A DNA stretch of 64,000 nucleotides from Salvia splendens. Lineage: Eukaryota; Streptophyta; Magnoliopsida; Lamiales; Lamiaceae. The DNA lies in assembly GCF_004379255.2 (NCBI RefSeq), contig NC_056040.1, positions 2,460,257 to 2,524,256 on the forward strand. Direction: 5' to 3'. The notes beneath the pieces are model-generated. The model worked only from the letters and a program-made list of their open reading frames with translations. It did not search any database and was not told where the DNA came from. Positions 1 to 10,073 of this stretch are shown here, piece after piece. Each line of letters starts with the position of its first letter. Positions within the stretch are counted from its first letter, which is position 1. The translations under genes were made by a program, and so were the position numbers.

Positions 1-180
1 GTTGAGGTTGAAGATGGTGGCATCTTGGAGGGTGAACCGCGGCTTTTTCGGCCGGAGGATTGCCCACACGAGGAGGACGACGAGGAGGACGATGAAGACG
101 AAGGTTAGGAGGGCCGCCGCGCACCGCCTCACCCTATTGCGTCGCGCGGTGTCGTGGTGGTCGCATACTTTTTCCGACAT
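1..180 (-). CDS. NDR1/HIN1-like (NHL, LEA_2 family) protein, 5' part, cut by window edge
   Basis: The minus strand from the ATG at 180 reads 60 codons without a stop to the window edge. The protein starts MSEKVCDHH, has a basic stretch (about residues 13-20), one strong hydrophobic segment (about 22-42, rich in L, V and F), and then RPKKPRFTLQDATIFNLN. This order of short basic cytosolic tail, single membrane anchor and RP.KPRFTLQDA is the hallmark of plant NHL proteins, which are plasma-membrane proteins often linked to defence and abiotic stress. The LEA_2 domain itself would lie beyond the edge. A TATA-like motif lies about 70 bp upstream. The plus-strand reading frame over the same bases is arginine-rich and has no family resemblance, so the minus strand is preferred. 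Confidence 0.85.
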   Translation of the reverse strand, partial: MSEKVCDHHDTARRNRVRRCAAALLTFVFIVLLVVLLVWAILRPKKPRFTLQDATIFNLN

Positions 181-247
181 GGAGGCGGCGGAGGCGGAGG
201 AGGAGAATGGGACTTGGGTGTGTGGTAGTATGTTGTGAGAGTATGGA

Positions 248-257
248 GATATATAAA
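248..257 (-). promoter_or_regulatory. TATA-like box of the NHL gene
   Basis: On the minus strand the bases read TTTATATATC, about 70 bp before the NHL ATG. This is a normal TATA-to-ATG distance for a plant gene with a short 5' UTR. Confidence 0.5.
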
Positions 258-390
258 GGGGATTGGTCTTTAGTTAAATTCTAGTTTGTCATGTAAGTAG
301 TAAATTTATAATTTGGCTACAAAAGTAATGAAGTTTAATATTGGACGTATTGTTTTATAGACTTTGATTAGGGTGAAATAGTAAGTAATG

Positions 391-674
391 TACCCCCTCC
401 GTCCCACTACAAGTGAAGAATTTTTGAATTTTTTTTAACATGAGAATTAAGAAAATGATGTATATTTAGTTAAAATAGAGAGACTAAAGTATGAGAGAGG
501 AAAAAGTAAGAGAGATAAAGAGAGAATAAAATAAGAAAGAGATAGTAATAAAGTAAAAGAGATGGAATAAAGTAAGATGTGGTTGAAGTTTTGTTTTTAG
601 ATAAAAAAAGAAATTAATCACTTGGTGGGACAACTCAATGAAAAGTTGATCACTTGTGGCGGGACAAAGGAGTA
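391..674. mobile_element. Stowaway-like MITE
   Basis: The ends are inverted repeats of the CTCCCTCCGTCCC type: TACCCCCTCCGTCCCACTAC on the left and the complement of GGCGGGACAAAGGAGTA on the right, flanked by TA. The length is about 280 bp, the interior is AT-rich and there is no coding capacity. This is the common non-autonomous Tc1/mariner (Stowaway) form in dicots. Confidence 0.75.
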
Positions 675-1504
675 TTTGATATGACAAATTGACAACCATA
701 ATTTATATGAGGCATAATATGTCATAATTAATCATTCGTATATGTGTAAAAATATGTATACATAATGTATATTATTGGCATTATGGAGAATAATGTACCA
801 TCTCTAATAACAGAAATAATAAGTGAAATGTATATGTTATTTCCTATCAAGCACAATATTGCTTTGTCAAATTCAACAAGATTTTATTATACAAGAAAAA
901 GACGAAAAAGAAGGAAGAAAACGCAGCTATATACCCAAATTTTTAGTATTTTATTTTTTATTGTACTCTTCAACTTTTGTGTTAATATCAGCAATTTAAC
1001 ATGCTTTTATGAACTCCAACTAGATAAGAGGCAAGATGTACTATTGGAATAAATGAATGTAATCAAACGTAAACTGTAAATATTGTACAAACTTCAAACT
1101 ATAATATGGAGCGTTAAAAAATGTCAATAGATTACAAAATAATAGCAATAGAAAATATCAACACAGTGTCAACGGTTGACACCGTATTGACATTGTGTTG
1201 ACATCAAAATTTTGAAATTTTTACACCGTGTTGACATTGTGTTGACACTGTGTTGAAAAGTTTGGAGTTTGTACAATATATGAGTTTGCACTTTATCACT
1301 ATCCTTGGAATAAATGTATGATTTGGTTTTAGATTTCTCTTGGCTAAGTACAAAGTTGAGTATTATTTGGTGTATCAATAATGTATAGAAGACTATTTCA
1401 TAATTATATCAAGAGATAAATTAAATTAAATTAAATTAAATAACACTTGTATGAGTGCTTTAATAGCCAAAAAGGACTCCAAAATATGTCCTTTTCATGG
1501 ACAA
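675..1504. other. AT-rich intergenic DNA
   Basis: No gene is supported here. Open frames are short, A/T-driven and unlike any family I recognise. It contains the TGTTGACA repeat cluster listed separately and a small (AAATT)n run near 1421-1441. Confidence 0.6.
1150..1257. repeat. Cluster of TGTTGACA-type short repeats
   Basis: The motif TTGACA, or its complement TGTCAA, occurs at least seven times in about 105 bp, in both orientations. A similar TTGACATG array lies inside the TIR element at 1995-2180, so both may derive from the same repeat family. Confidence 0.5.
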
Positions 1505-1780
1505 AGACAAAAGGCAAGGAATATGGAAAGTTTCTTTTCTTCTTTGCAAAATTAGTTCACATATGCCCACATATATTGAAGTGGTTTGTCAGATTAGTAT
1601 ATACATATAAAAATATGAGAGGGATAATTGTATTTCAGTGCTAGACAAAAGGCAAGGAATATGGAAAGTTTCTTTTCTTCTTTGCAAAATTAGTTCACAT
1701 ATGCCCACATATATTGAAGTGGTTTGTCAGATTAGTATAAACATATAAAAATATGAGAGGGATAATTGTATTTCATTGCT
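1505..1780 (+). repeat. 138-bp tandem duplication, two copies
   Basis: 1505-1642 and 1643-1780 are nearly identical (both start AGACAAAAGGCAAGGAATAT) with only a few substitutions, for example TATATACAT versus TATAAACAT. The period is exactly 138 bp. No gene is visible. Confidence 0.9.
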
Positions 1781-1994
1781 AGACGATTTCTTAATTACTA
1801 CTCATGTTCTCTTTAAATAGAGATTACAGATTATATATATATATATAGGGTCCTGTTAGGTTGAGATTATTTAGCTAAATTGAGAAATGAGATGCAATAT
1901 CAGCCACTAATCCACAAGATTAACTAAATGTCAACAGCTATCACATTATGTCAATACGGGGGTATAAGTGTCATTTTGTGTTTTAATGTGTCGG

Positions 1995-2180
1995 ATTGTT
2001 GACATGGCTTGTATGCCTAGTTGACATGACTTATAATTGTTGTTGACATGGTTTCTATGTGCAGTTGATATGGTTGTACGTGTAGTTGACATGACTTGTA
2101 TGTATAGTTGACACGATATGTACCGTAGTTGACATGACATGTATGTGCCGTTGACACGATATGCACCATAGTTATCATAG
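1995..2180 (+). repeat. Subterminal array of about 22-bp TTGACATG repeats
   Basis: About eight imperfect units of the type AGTTGACATGACTTGTATGT follow each other just inside the left end of the TIR element. Arrays of short subterminal repeats often bind transposase in TIR elements; that role is inferred here. Confidence 0.6.
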
Positions 2181-2219
2181 TGTCACCAGCTTATATATCA
2201 AATGTCAACAACTGACAAA

Positions 2220-2465
2220 CACTGTAACAAAAGCAAAATTGATCAATTGCATAATCCTCTCGCATTTAGATCTGCTCGATTCTGGTGGCAGTTCCACCAA
2301 CATGCAGATCGCACCTGCCTTGATCGCCTTCAGCCTCGACTTCTTCGACGCCTCCAGCATCTGCATCAGCAGCTTCAGCGCGCACGAGCTCGCCTTGTTG
2401 CAGATCTCGTCGGAGACGATCTCCAGCAACGATTTGAAGCGTGTCAATGGAAAATTGCTACTGGC
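2220..2465 (-). pseudogene. Captured fragment of a plant U-box/ARM E3 ubiquitin ligase (PUB) gene
   Basis: The minus-strand frame reads about 70 residues including SLLEIVSDEICNKAS, ALKLLMQMLE, LKAIKAGAICMLVELPPESS and SRSKCERIMQL. This is the ARM-repeat part of plant U-box ligases of the PUB22-26 type, where a segment (V/I)KAVEAGAV.VLIELL...RSKCE...L is typical. The U-box and the rest of the gene are absent. The match ends at about 2220 in unrelated sequence, so this is a captured exon piece and not a functional gene. It runs opposite to the adjoining bHLH fragment. Confidence 0.7.
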
Positions 2466-2965
2466 CAATCCTCAATCACACCGACGAACCGCTGTGGCTC
2501 CTCCCTCCCGCCTCGACTTCCGCCTCCAGAAGCCATAGCGAAGTCGAGAAACGCCGCAGAGACAGAATCAACGCTCAGCTCTCCACTCTCCGCAAACTCA
2601 TCCCCAAATTCGAAAAGGTATTTTTCCCTCTCTCTCGAATCAAATCAAAATCAAAATCAAATTAAAATCGAATCAAAATTCTCACTAAATTGACCGATTC
2701 TGATCAATGTAGATGGACAAGGCGGCGCTATTGGGGCACGTGGTGGATCACGTGAAGGAGCAGCGGCAGAGGACGAAGGAGGCGAGCAAAATCAGCAGCG
2801 GCGTGCCGAGCGAGATCGACGAGGTGATCATCGATCAGATTGAAGACGGATCGGAGCAGATCAAGGCGTCGATCGGCCGGAGCTCTTCGCAGAGATCGGG
2901 AGCGCGCTGAAAGCGCTGGAAGCCACCATTGTCGAAGCCGACATCACGAAGCCGACATACACCAG
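2440..2965 (+). pseudogene. Captured bHLH transcription-factor fragment with frameshift
   Basis: The plus strand encodes a basic helix-loop-helix: SHSEVEKRRRDRINAQL then STLRKLIPKFEK (2530-2618). An intron with GT at 2619 and AG at 2712 follows, then MDKAALLGHVVDHVKEQRQR (2713-2772) and a spacer with EIDEVIIDQ. This matches the plant bHLH group of AtbHLH30/32/51/106/107 (AIG1/AKS-like), which carries an ACT-like C-terminal domain. The RPELFAEIGSALKAL segment of that domain is present at about 2876-2920 but in another frame, so a frameshift breaks it. The intron is retained, so genomic DNA was captured and not cDNA. Confidence 0.75.
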
Positions 2966-3145
2966 CACCCTCACCAGAATCCCCTAATTAAAATATGAAA
3001 TTACCCTTCTGCCCTTTCATAATAAATTAATCTAAAAATATTTTTTATGTGGTAAAATCTGGACCACTCATTTAATAAAAATGAGTGGCTGATGTTTCAT
3101 CTCATTTCTCAATTAGCCTAAAAAATCTCAATTGATCATGAACCT

Positions 3146-4151
3146 ATATATATATATACATATATATATAGAGTCGTGATCATATGATAACCCCTAAATA
3201 TCGTAATAACCCTATACCTAAATCTAGACCACACATTTTTAAAATCACGCGGTCTAGATTAAAACTTAGATTTACTTCATAAAAAAAAGGCGGAGGGGTA
3301 AATATGTCATTTCCCTCATTTAATTTCTGAATTTCGCCAAATATCACGTAAAATGATAAAATGATATATTTTAGGTTTATTGCATAAAATGATAGTTTTG
3401 CCGGATAGAATGATACTCTACTTCATAAAAAAAGGCGGAGGGGTAAATATGTCATTTCGCTCATTTAATTTCTGAGTTTCACCAAATATCACGTAAAATG
3501 ACAAAATGATATATGTTAGGTTTATTGCATAGAATGATAGTTTTGCCGGATAGAATGATACTCTGAGTTGATAAAATGATACTGTGAATGATAAAATGAT
3601 ACTCTGAATTTTGCCAAATATCACGTAAAATGATAAAATGATAGGTTTATTGCATAGAATGATAGTTTTGCCGGATAGAATGATACTTTGAGTTGATAAA
3701 ATGATACTTTTGACTGACTGATAAAATGATAAAATGATAGGTTTATTGCATAGAATGATAGTTTTGCCGGATAGAATGATACTCTAAGTTGATAAAATGA
3801 TACTTTTGACTGACTGATAAAATGATAAAATGATAGGTTTATTGCATAGAATGATAGTTTTGCCGTATAGAATGATACTCTGAGTTGATAAAATGATACT
3901 TTTGACTAACTGATAAAATGATAAAATGATAGGTTTATTGCATAGAATGATAGTTTTGCCGTATAGAATGATACTCTGAGTTGATAAAATGATACTTTTG
4001 ACTGTCTGATAAAATGATAAAATGATAGGTTTATTGCATAGAATGATAGTTTTGCCGGATAGAATGATACTCTGAGTTGATAAAATGATACTCTGAATGA
4101 TAAAATGATACTCTAAATTTCACCAAATATCACGTAAAATGATAAAATGAT
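3146..4151 (+). repeat. Element with a 96-bp tandem array of ATAAAATGATA-rich units
   Basis: A repeat unit containing GGTTTATTGCATAGAATGAT and TTTTGCCGGATAGAATGATA starts at 3374, 3519, 3644, 3740, 3836, 3932 and 4028. The last five are spaced exactly 96 bp apart and the first two more widely (145 and 125 bp). The left part (3171-3290), starting after a TA tract with GAGTCGTGATCATATGATAA, resembles the TA-flanked end of a non-autonomous DNA element and holds a short inverted repeat around TCTAGACCAC. A duplicated 50-bp block (TTCATAAAAAAAAGGCGGAG) lies at 3278 and 3421. No coding sequence is present. Confidence 0.8.
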
Positions 4152-4400
4152 ACCGATGTCCTTTCCGGCCCACATCGATGATGGTTTCTCTTGCATTGCC
4201 TACCCACGTGATGGAAGACCGATGTCCTTTCCGGCCCACACGTGAGGGGGCGTGTTAAATCCTCTAAATTCTGTCCCACATCGACTTGGTAAAGATCCCA
4301 TCTAATCTATATAAGTGTGGATAACCCTCCCCCTTATGAGGCCTTTTAAGGGATGAGTGGCCCATTTCTAATAAAGTACTTAAATGATTTCAATTATGAA
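4152..4400 (+). mobile_element. LTR-retrotransposon fragment (PPT and start of 3' LTR)
   Basis: A purine tract GTGAGGGGGCG directly precedes TGTTAAATCC at 4253. From there the sequence has the look of a dicot LTR (CCCACATCGACTTGG, TATATAAG, GAGGCCTTTTAAGGGATGAG). Just upstream, ACCGATGTCCTTTCCGGCCC is repeated 66 bp apart (4151 and 4217), as seen near the 3' end of internal regions. Only about 250 bp survive and no partner LTR was seen in the window. Confidence 0.5.
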
Positions 4401-4616
4401 TAATATTTAGGTTTTGGAGGAAGCTAGTACCATGTCAGCATGCTGATTGTAAGAAGAAAAAGAATGCCAAGGAGATCAAATTCAAGAATCTAGCTTTGGA
4501 GGGTAATAATAATACTATTACTACTAAAGTATTGCGCGACATAAGCAAAAATTTTGTTTGATTGCATTTGGTGGGGTCACATATTGCAAAAAAATCAGAA
4601 AATATTGAAAGATACT
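4401..4616 (+). other. Unassigned DNA, possible decayed exon, left flank of retrotransposon 1
   Basis: A short open frame (about 4424-4560) reads FWRKLVPCQHADCKKKKN and then KEIKFKNLALEG before a stop. It could be a relic of a host or transposon gene; I do not recognise it. The bases ATACT at 4612-4616 are the target-site copy of the retrotransposon that follows. Parts of this block (TTGTTTGATTGCATTTGGTG, TTGAAAGATACT) recur at 12513 and 12350. Confidence 0.35.
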
Positions 4617-5231
4617 TGATGATTCCGCGAATTTTTGATGATGATAAATGCTCGTAAAAATAAATTACGACACCGAGAATTTTACGTGGTTCGATTTACT
4701 GAGGTAAATCTACGTCCACGGGGAGAAATGGGGGCAGGTTTGTATTGCTTGATCTGCGAATTACAGCTTACAACACAGACTTGCTATATGATTATTTCTC
4801 TAGAGAGATTCTAACCCTTTTCTACCAGATCTAAGTTCTATTTATACATTGAACTAAGATCGTGGCTTACATCATCACTCTAGGTCGTGGAGGTCGTGTA
4901 GGTCATGGCCTAAGATCGTGGCCTGAGTTGACGCCACGTGGTAGTGGGTGTGTTGGAAGTTGTGGAAATCCTGCATGGGTCCACTAACTCCTTGTTCGGT
5001 CGAATACTGAGACCGAACTGCTTTGGTTGCCGATCTGAGAGTAGAGCTTGATGCCGACCTGAGAGCAGAGCTTGATTGGTTGGCTTTTACCGAGCTGTAG
5101 GCTGAGGCCGAACTCTTTGGTAATGCCGAACTCATCCGAACTCTTTGGTCATGCCGAACTCATACTCTTCCTTGGGCTTCGGGCTGATGGGCCGTCATTG
5201 CTGTTGGGCTTGTTTAGTCCGTACCCCATCA
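4617..5231 (-). repeat. 3' LTR of element 1
   Basis: 615 bp, identical by eye to 11202-11816. The neighbouring internal bases 5232-5249 read (minus strand) CTTTCGGGGGGGGTAG, the polypurine tract. The LTR lacks the 122-bp internal duplication present in element 2. Confidence 0.93.
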
Positions 5232-5249
5232 CTACCCCCCCCGAAAGAC
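5232..5249 (-). other. Polypurine tract of element 1
   Basis: On the minus strand a run of eight G preceded by TTTC and followed by TAG abuts the LTR start TGATGGGG. The same arrangement occurs in element 2 at 43841-43853, consistent with the plus-strand primer site of LTR elements. Confidence 0.75.
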
Positions 5250-5424
5250 GAAGCGAATCACTTCGGCGAAGCGAGTCACTTCGGCATTCTGGATAAAGGT
5301 ACGGGGGAGGCTGACGTCAGGGGACGTGCCTTGCATGTGACTGCATTAAATGCGACAGTAAAATCCGGCCGTTGAATCCTGAAAAGGTGGGATTCGAAAC
5401 GGTGCGACGATTTTGAAATCTTCG

Positions 5425-5440
5425 CCGAATCTGATAAATA
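5425..5440 (+). promoter_or_regulatory. TATA-like motif before the antisense gene of element 1
   Basis: CTGATAAATATGC lies about 130 bp before the ATG at 5565. The counterpart before the antisense gene of element 2 reads CTGATAAATACCGCC on the minus strand (about 43630-43645). It is a plausible core promoter, independent of the LTR promoter. Confidence 0.4.
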
Positions 5441-5564
5441 TGCTCTTTCTTCCTCATTTGAACACCTTTGCTGTTGCGTCTTCTATACTCTCTCTTTCTC
5501 GAGAAATTTTCTTCCGCTTTCAAGAGCTTCTTCAGACTTTCTTCACTTTCAAAAAGTAAGAAAA

Positions 5565-8429
5565 ATGTCTTCTTCTTCTTCTTCGGTGTCGGGTAGCGGT
5601 AGGAAAGGGGATAAGGGGTCTTCTAGCCGGAAAGAATCCGGGGAGAAGACCGTAGAGTATTTTCACAGTATCTTGAGTAAGGATACTGTGATATCCCTTC
5701 ACGAGAAATATTTTTTACCTGGGGGGAAGGCGGTGGTTCCCGACGATGATCATAGGGCTAACGACCCGCCGGAGGGTTATGCCACCGTTTACGAAGCCTG
5801 CTTAGAATGCGGGCTTCGTTTTCCTCTTCCCCCACCTTTTGTAGAGCTTCTTGATTTTTTTCAACTCCCTTTAGGTCAGGTGACTCCGAACTCTTGGAGG
5901 CACTTATCGGCTTTTGCTGCCGAACTGCGTAGGCTAGATAAGGATCTGTCTCTGAGGGCAATCCTTAATTTTTTCCAGTTTAAAAGGAAGGGATCTTGGT
6001 TCTACTTGATCCCCTTACAGCCTTTTAGGGCCTTCTGCCGAACCAAGTGGCCGAAATGGCAAAACCGTTTCTTTTTTTATAATAGGACTTCGGCTCCGGG
6101 CTTTCCTTGGAGAAGGCCGAAGTCCGTGATTCCCCATCCTCGGTTAGAACCGTTGGCCGAGCTCGAGGGCGAGCTCAATAAGATTCCTATGATTAGGAAA
6201 CAGTATTCGGAAACTGAGCTCGTCAAGGGCGACCTCGTGTTCAATATCTCGTCTTCGGACGAAGAGGCCGAGGGTGAGGATTTCTCTTTATCTTTATGCT
6301 CTACTGCTTTAACGAAGAAAACTAACCTTGTTTTCTTGCTTTTTGGCAGTGTTCATGCTGAATAAGGCTATCCGAAAGTCCTCCGAGCTTAAGGAGCCGG
6401 AGAAAGAGAAGGCTACCAGCTCGGCGCCTGATGCCGAGAAGAATCCGAAGAGGCAAAAGACCTCTTCGGGTCCAAAGAAGCCGGAGTCGACTTCGGCAAG
6501 TAGGAAGGGGAGGACCCAGAAGCCCCCGAGAGCGCCAGAGAAAGATGTGGTCTTGGCGCCTCCTTCGGAGCATATCTGTGAGCCATTTTTATGGCCCACG
6601 GACTTCGCCGAGGTGAATTGTCTTCTTGATTCTTTGGCTTGGCTTCTGTCCTGTATTTTTGGTGCCCTCTGTTGACTTTTTTCCTTATCCATTTTCAGAG
6701 GAACGATATGCTCTCCAAGCTCGTCGCCGTCGAACTCTCCAAAGCGTCCAATGACTATGCCGAGATGCAGAGGAAGTTGGCGGCTGCTTGTCATCGGGCC
6801 GAACAGGCTGAGGCTAAATTTGAGAAGGCCAGAGCTGCTAGGATTTCGGCCCAGGATGAAGCTCAGTTTGCCAAAAACCAGCTCGTCATCCAGCGAGAGC
6901 AGGCGAAGCGGAGCGATGCTGCTGCCGTGGTTGCCCAAGGGGAGGCTCTCCGTGTTTACACGGAGAAACTCTTTTTGAGCAGCCAGTTCTCGGCCTTTGT
7001 CGGTAGCCTGGTAAGGCTAATTGCCGATAAGGGCGAGCAGGGGGCCGATGTCGTGCTGCCTCTGTACAGCCGAGAGATAGCAGCTCGGCTTCAGAATCTG
7101 CCGCTCCTTGAGGAGCTCGCTTCATCCTCGGTCCTGCTTTCTGCAGACCGAGTCCGGAGTTGTCGAGCTGATCGGGACGAGAACCTGGAGGCTATCTTTG
7201 CCTCCGTGGGACCCGTTTCACCCGCTTCGACTTACAACGGAGAGGGTGAGGCCGAGCCGCTGGAGCGGGAGGCCGAAGTCGAGCGAGCCGGGCATCCGGA
7301 GAAGGAAGCCGATCAGGAGACGCAGCAGATCGGCTACGGTGGCGCCGAGCAGGCTGAGGAGAGCAAGGAGGTAGAGGCTGAAGCTGAAGCAGATGAGAAG
7401 GAAGCTGAACCTCACCGAGAAGGTGGAGACGAAGCTAGCGAAGTATGATTTCGTCTCCCTTCTCTTAGTTTAGTTTCTTCCTTTATGTAAAATGGCCTTG
7501 AAGCCCTCCTTGTATAAAAAAAATTTTTTTCTTATGAATGAAAAAATTCTTCTTTCTGCTCTTGTGTCTTCGTATAGCCTTTCGTACTCTCTTACTCCTG
7601 TTGTGGTTTACTACCTGCTCGGTAAGCTGAAATGCCGAACTGACGTAGCTGCTTTGTATTCTTAACTCTCAAGGAGCTGGAGGTACTTCACTGGAAGCGG
7701 CTGTACTCTTCGGCTTTAGACGAAGCTGAGAAAAGAGCTATAGCCGATCAGACGAAGAATGACGAGCTTCTGGCTCGTTTAGTGAAGCTGGATGCCGATA
7801 ATAAGGACTTAGAGTCCGATAAGAATGATCTGGAGGCCGAGCTGAACACGACCATTGCTGAGAGGACTGCGTACGAGGATTACATCCGTGTGCGCGGGGG
7901 AATGACCATATCAGATGTTCAGAGTCGAGTTGACGAACTGTGGGAGGAATATAATGTACTCCGGAGGAACAATGCGCTGGAGAGCTCGGCTTGCCAACAA
8001 GTCGTGACATCATTGCGGCGCTGGGCTTCTCGGTACAACATTGTTCTTTCTCGGCGCCCCTCCATAGAAAGATTCCTTCGGCATATCGTGCCAACAGATG
8101 CTCGCACTCCAGATCAAACCTTTGATTCACTTGCTCAAAACCGTACTCCAAGTCAGCAACGAACTCTGGAACAGCCGGAAACGTCAAGACGAGAACAGGC
8201 TGAAGTTCGTAGAGGAGCTGTGATTATGAGTGAGCAAGATCGACAAATGCTTCGTGAAGAGACTCTTCGCCGCCGAGGTGCTAGGGCTTCCCGGGCTCAG
8301 AGAAGAGGTGGCAGGTCGATTAGAGCATCTCGTCGACCTGCTTATTCTGCAGCTGCCTGGAACGCCCGAACTCAGCTTCACGAGGATTTTGTGAATAGAT
8401 GGCTCAACTTTAGCAACCCTGGACAGTAG
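5565..8429 (+). CDS. Antisense gene of element 1: PF04195-like ('putative gypsy type transposon') protein, four exons
   Basis: I read four exons: 5565-6273, 6350-6612, 6699-7442 and 7674-8429, all with GT-AG introns and keeping one frame for about 823 residues. Exon 1 carries the conserved block with PPPFVELLDFFQLPLGQVTP, NSWRHL..FAAELRRL and NRFFFYNR, typical of the PF04195 family found in plant gypsy elements. Exon 2 is basic and low-complexity. Exon 3 is a long coiled coil (ELSKASNDYAEMQRKL onward) ending in an E/A-rich tail. Exon 4 starts with another coiled coil (LHWKRLYSSALDEAE) and ends basic with RWLNFSNPGQ. If exon 3 is not spliced it ends at TGA 7446-7448. Exon 4 here has CTG where element 2 has ATG, yet its frame is open, which favours splicing. 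The function is unknown. Confidence 0.7.
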
Positions 8430-8561
8430 AATAGTCCTTTGTAATAGCGTAACGCCATCTTGTAGGGTAGCGGAGTTGTGTGCCGAACAAGATTTGAAAA
8501 TGAAATTTTGTTTTTGTTTTCGCTTCTAACACTGTGTATTTACAGCTTAGCGAAAAAATTT

Positions 8562-8815
8562 CATCGTACTTGTCCTCGGTCTTATGAAGTAAACTTCTTT
8601 GACCGGACTTGTCTTTGGTCTGATGAAATAAACATCTTTGACCGGACTCGTCTTTGGTCTGATGAAATAAACATCTTTGACCGGACTCGTCTTTGGTCTG
8701 ATGAAATAAACATCTTTGACCGGACTCGTCTTTGGTCTGATGAAATAAACATCTTTGACCGGACTCGTCTTTGGTCTGATGAAATAAACATCTTTGACCG
8801 GACTCGTCTTTGTGT
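8562..8815 (-). repeat. 39-bp minisatellite, about six units (element 1)
   Basis: Units beginning GACCGGACTCGTCTTTGGTC start at 8601, 8640, 8679, 8718, 8757 and 8796, spaced exactly 39 bp, with a diverged unit before them. Because 39 is a multiple of 3 the array stays open in several frames, producing spurious ORFs. It lies between the 3' ends of the antisense gene and the integrase remnant, as in element 2. Confidence 0.92.
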
Positions 8816-9345
8816 TCTAATTTGGCGATTTTCGTCGCCGGGATCGAACTTTCCCTTGTCCTAATTCGGCGAGTTTTATCGCGTGGATCGGACTTTCCCA
8901 GTTAACCGAAGTGGTCTTATGCAGTAAACCTCTTTGACTAGACATGGTCGTCCTCGGTCTTATGAGGTAAACTGCTTTGACCGAACTTGGTCGTCCTAAT
9001 TCGGCGAGTTTTATCGCGTGGATTGGACTTTCCCTTGTCCTAATTCAGGCAAGTTTTATCGCGAGAATCGGACTTTTGTTGCAGTTCGTTTCAGACGAAG
9101 TGCTTGATTCTTAAGCAGAATTGTGGTCTTGTATCCTCTTTAGAAGCTTTGACACACAATCGTGGGCTTGTTGCAGCTCGTTTCAGACGAACTGCTTGTT
9201 TAAGCTGAATTGTGGTCTTGTATCCTCTTTAGAAGCTTTGACGCACAATCGTGGGCTTGTTGCAGCTCGTTTCGGACGAACCGCTTGTTTAAGCTGAATT
9301 GTGGTCTTGTATCTTCTGTAGAAGCTTTGACTCACAATCGTTTAG
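8816..9345 (-). repeat. Diverged tandem repeats in the 3' untranslated region of element 1
   Basis: Two families follow the minisatellite. Blocks with CTAATTCGGCGAGTTTTATC occur at about 8860 and 8996, with variants around 8818 and 9040. A block of about 90 bp (TTGCAGCTCGTTTCAGACGA) repeats three times at about 9079, 9171 and 9260. Equivalent repeats are found at 39840-40240 in element 2. Confidence 0.8.
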
Positions 9346-9517
9346 CTTGTATATGTTCTAAGAAGGGGATCAGCCTTCGAAGAACAAGATACCTCAGTAA
9401 CATTTGTAAGAGACGACACGCACATAGACAGACAAGACGCATATAGACAAATAAAAAGCACATAGAGACGAACAAAAACCAAGCAAACCAAAGAAAGCAC
9501 ATTGACCGGACTGTCTC

Positions 9518-9925
9518 TTACAAATGGAACTTTTTGAGGTTGGAAACGTACCATGTTCGGGGTACTTGTGCTCTTGACACGTGAGTCAATTTGTAAGACC
9601 CTTTGCCGAGGACTTCTGACACCCGATATGGAACTTCCCATGTGGGTTCGAGTTCGCCCAGCTTTTCTGCTCGGCTTACTTCGTTGTTTCTCAAGATGAG
9701 ATCTCCCACTTGAAATTGCAGCTTTTTCACCCTTTGGTTATAATACCGGGCTACTTGCTCCTTGTACTTGGCTGCTTTTATGCAGGCCAATTCTCTTCTT
9801 TCTTCGGCCAGATGTAGTTCGGCTCTTAGTCCGTCACCATTCATTTCTGAGGAGAAATTGAGTTCGGGGACTGGATATGCCGATCTCAACCGGAATCACG
9901 GCTTCAGTGCCGTACACCATCGAGT
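9518..9925 (-). pseudogene. Remnant of the integrase C-terminus (element 1)
   Basis: The minus strand reads YKEQVARYYNQRVKKLQFQV, GDLILRNNEVSRAEKLGELE and ends VSNLKKFHL, the same end as the pol of element 2. The usual GPY-type motif is changed (EPTWEVPYRV versus EPTWEGPYRV). Compared with element 2, a 2-base deletion near 9868 breaks the frame and everything from the RT start to just before VYGTEAVIPVEIG is missing. It is not functional as a polymerase or integrase. Confidence 0.88.
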
Positions 9926-9974
9926 TCGGCTCCGGTGTGACTTCGGTCATTTCGCCGGCCTCTGATTCCGGCTG

Positions 9975-9986
9975 CTGTGATTGCTA
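9975..9986 (-). promoter_or_regulatory. Conserved UAG-CAA-UCA readthrough-like context (element 1)
   Basis: The minus strand reads TAGCAATCACAG, base for base the same as the gag-pol junction of element 2 (36301-36312). It is retained although gag and pol around it are broken here. Confidence 0.6.
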
Positions 9987-10073
9987 TGCTTGATGGTGCC
10001 GAACTGATTGCTCGGCACTTTTAAGCGCAATCTGCGAACACACTTGCTCTTTTTCGATCACCTCGGATGACCG

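Larger units (their letters stand above)
1847..3145. mobile_element. TIR transposon with captured host gene fragments (Pack-type)
   Basis: The two ends are imperfect inverted repeats of about 60 bp. The left reads TTGAGATTATTTAGCTAAAT, then TGAGAAATGAGATG and CAGCCACT. The complement of 3080-3145 reads the same elements in the same order. Both ends abut TA-repeat tracts (1832-1847 and 3146-3170). Inside are a subterminal short-repeat array, an antisense fragment of a U-box E3 ligase gene and a sense fragment of a bHLH gene. No transposase is present, so it is non-autonomous. The superfamily is unresolved because the TSD is hidden in the TA repeats; a Mutator- or hAT-like Pack element is most likely. 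Confidence 0.75.

Noticed and set aside
765..1052. 95-codon frame in AT-rich DNA
   Set aside because: Composition is A/T- and K/F/I-driven with no domain, no promoter context and no splice partner.
1150..1260. CRISPR-like array from regular TTGACA repeats
   Set aside because: Spacing is irregular, repeats are on both strands, and the window is plant nuclear DNA.
2161..2693. Three overlapping plus-strand frames as independent genes
   Set aside because: They are shadows of the captured PUB (minus) and bHLH (plus) fragments.
5562..5600. A serine-rich repeat start as a separate small secreted protein
   Set aside because: It is only the N-terminus of the antisense retrotransposon gene; low-complexity TCT repeats explain it.
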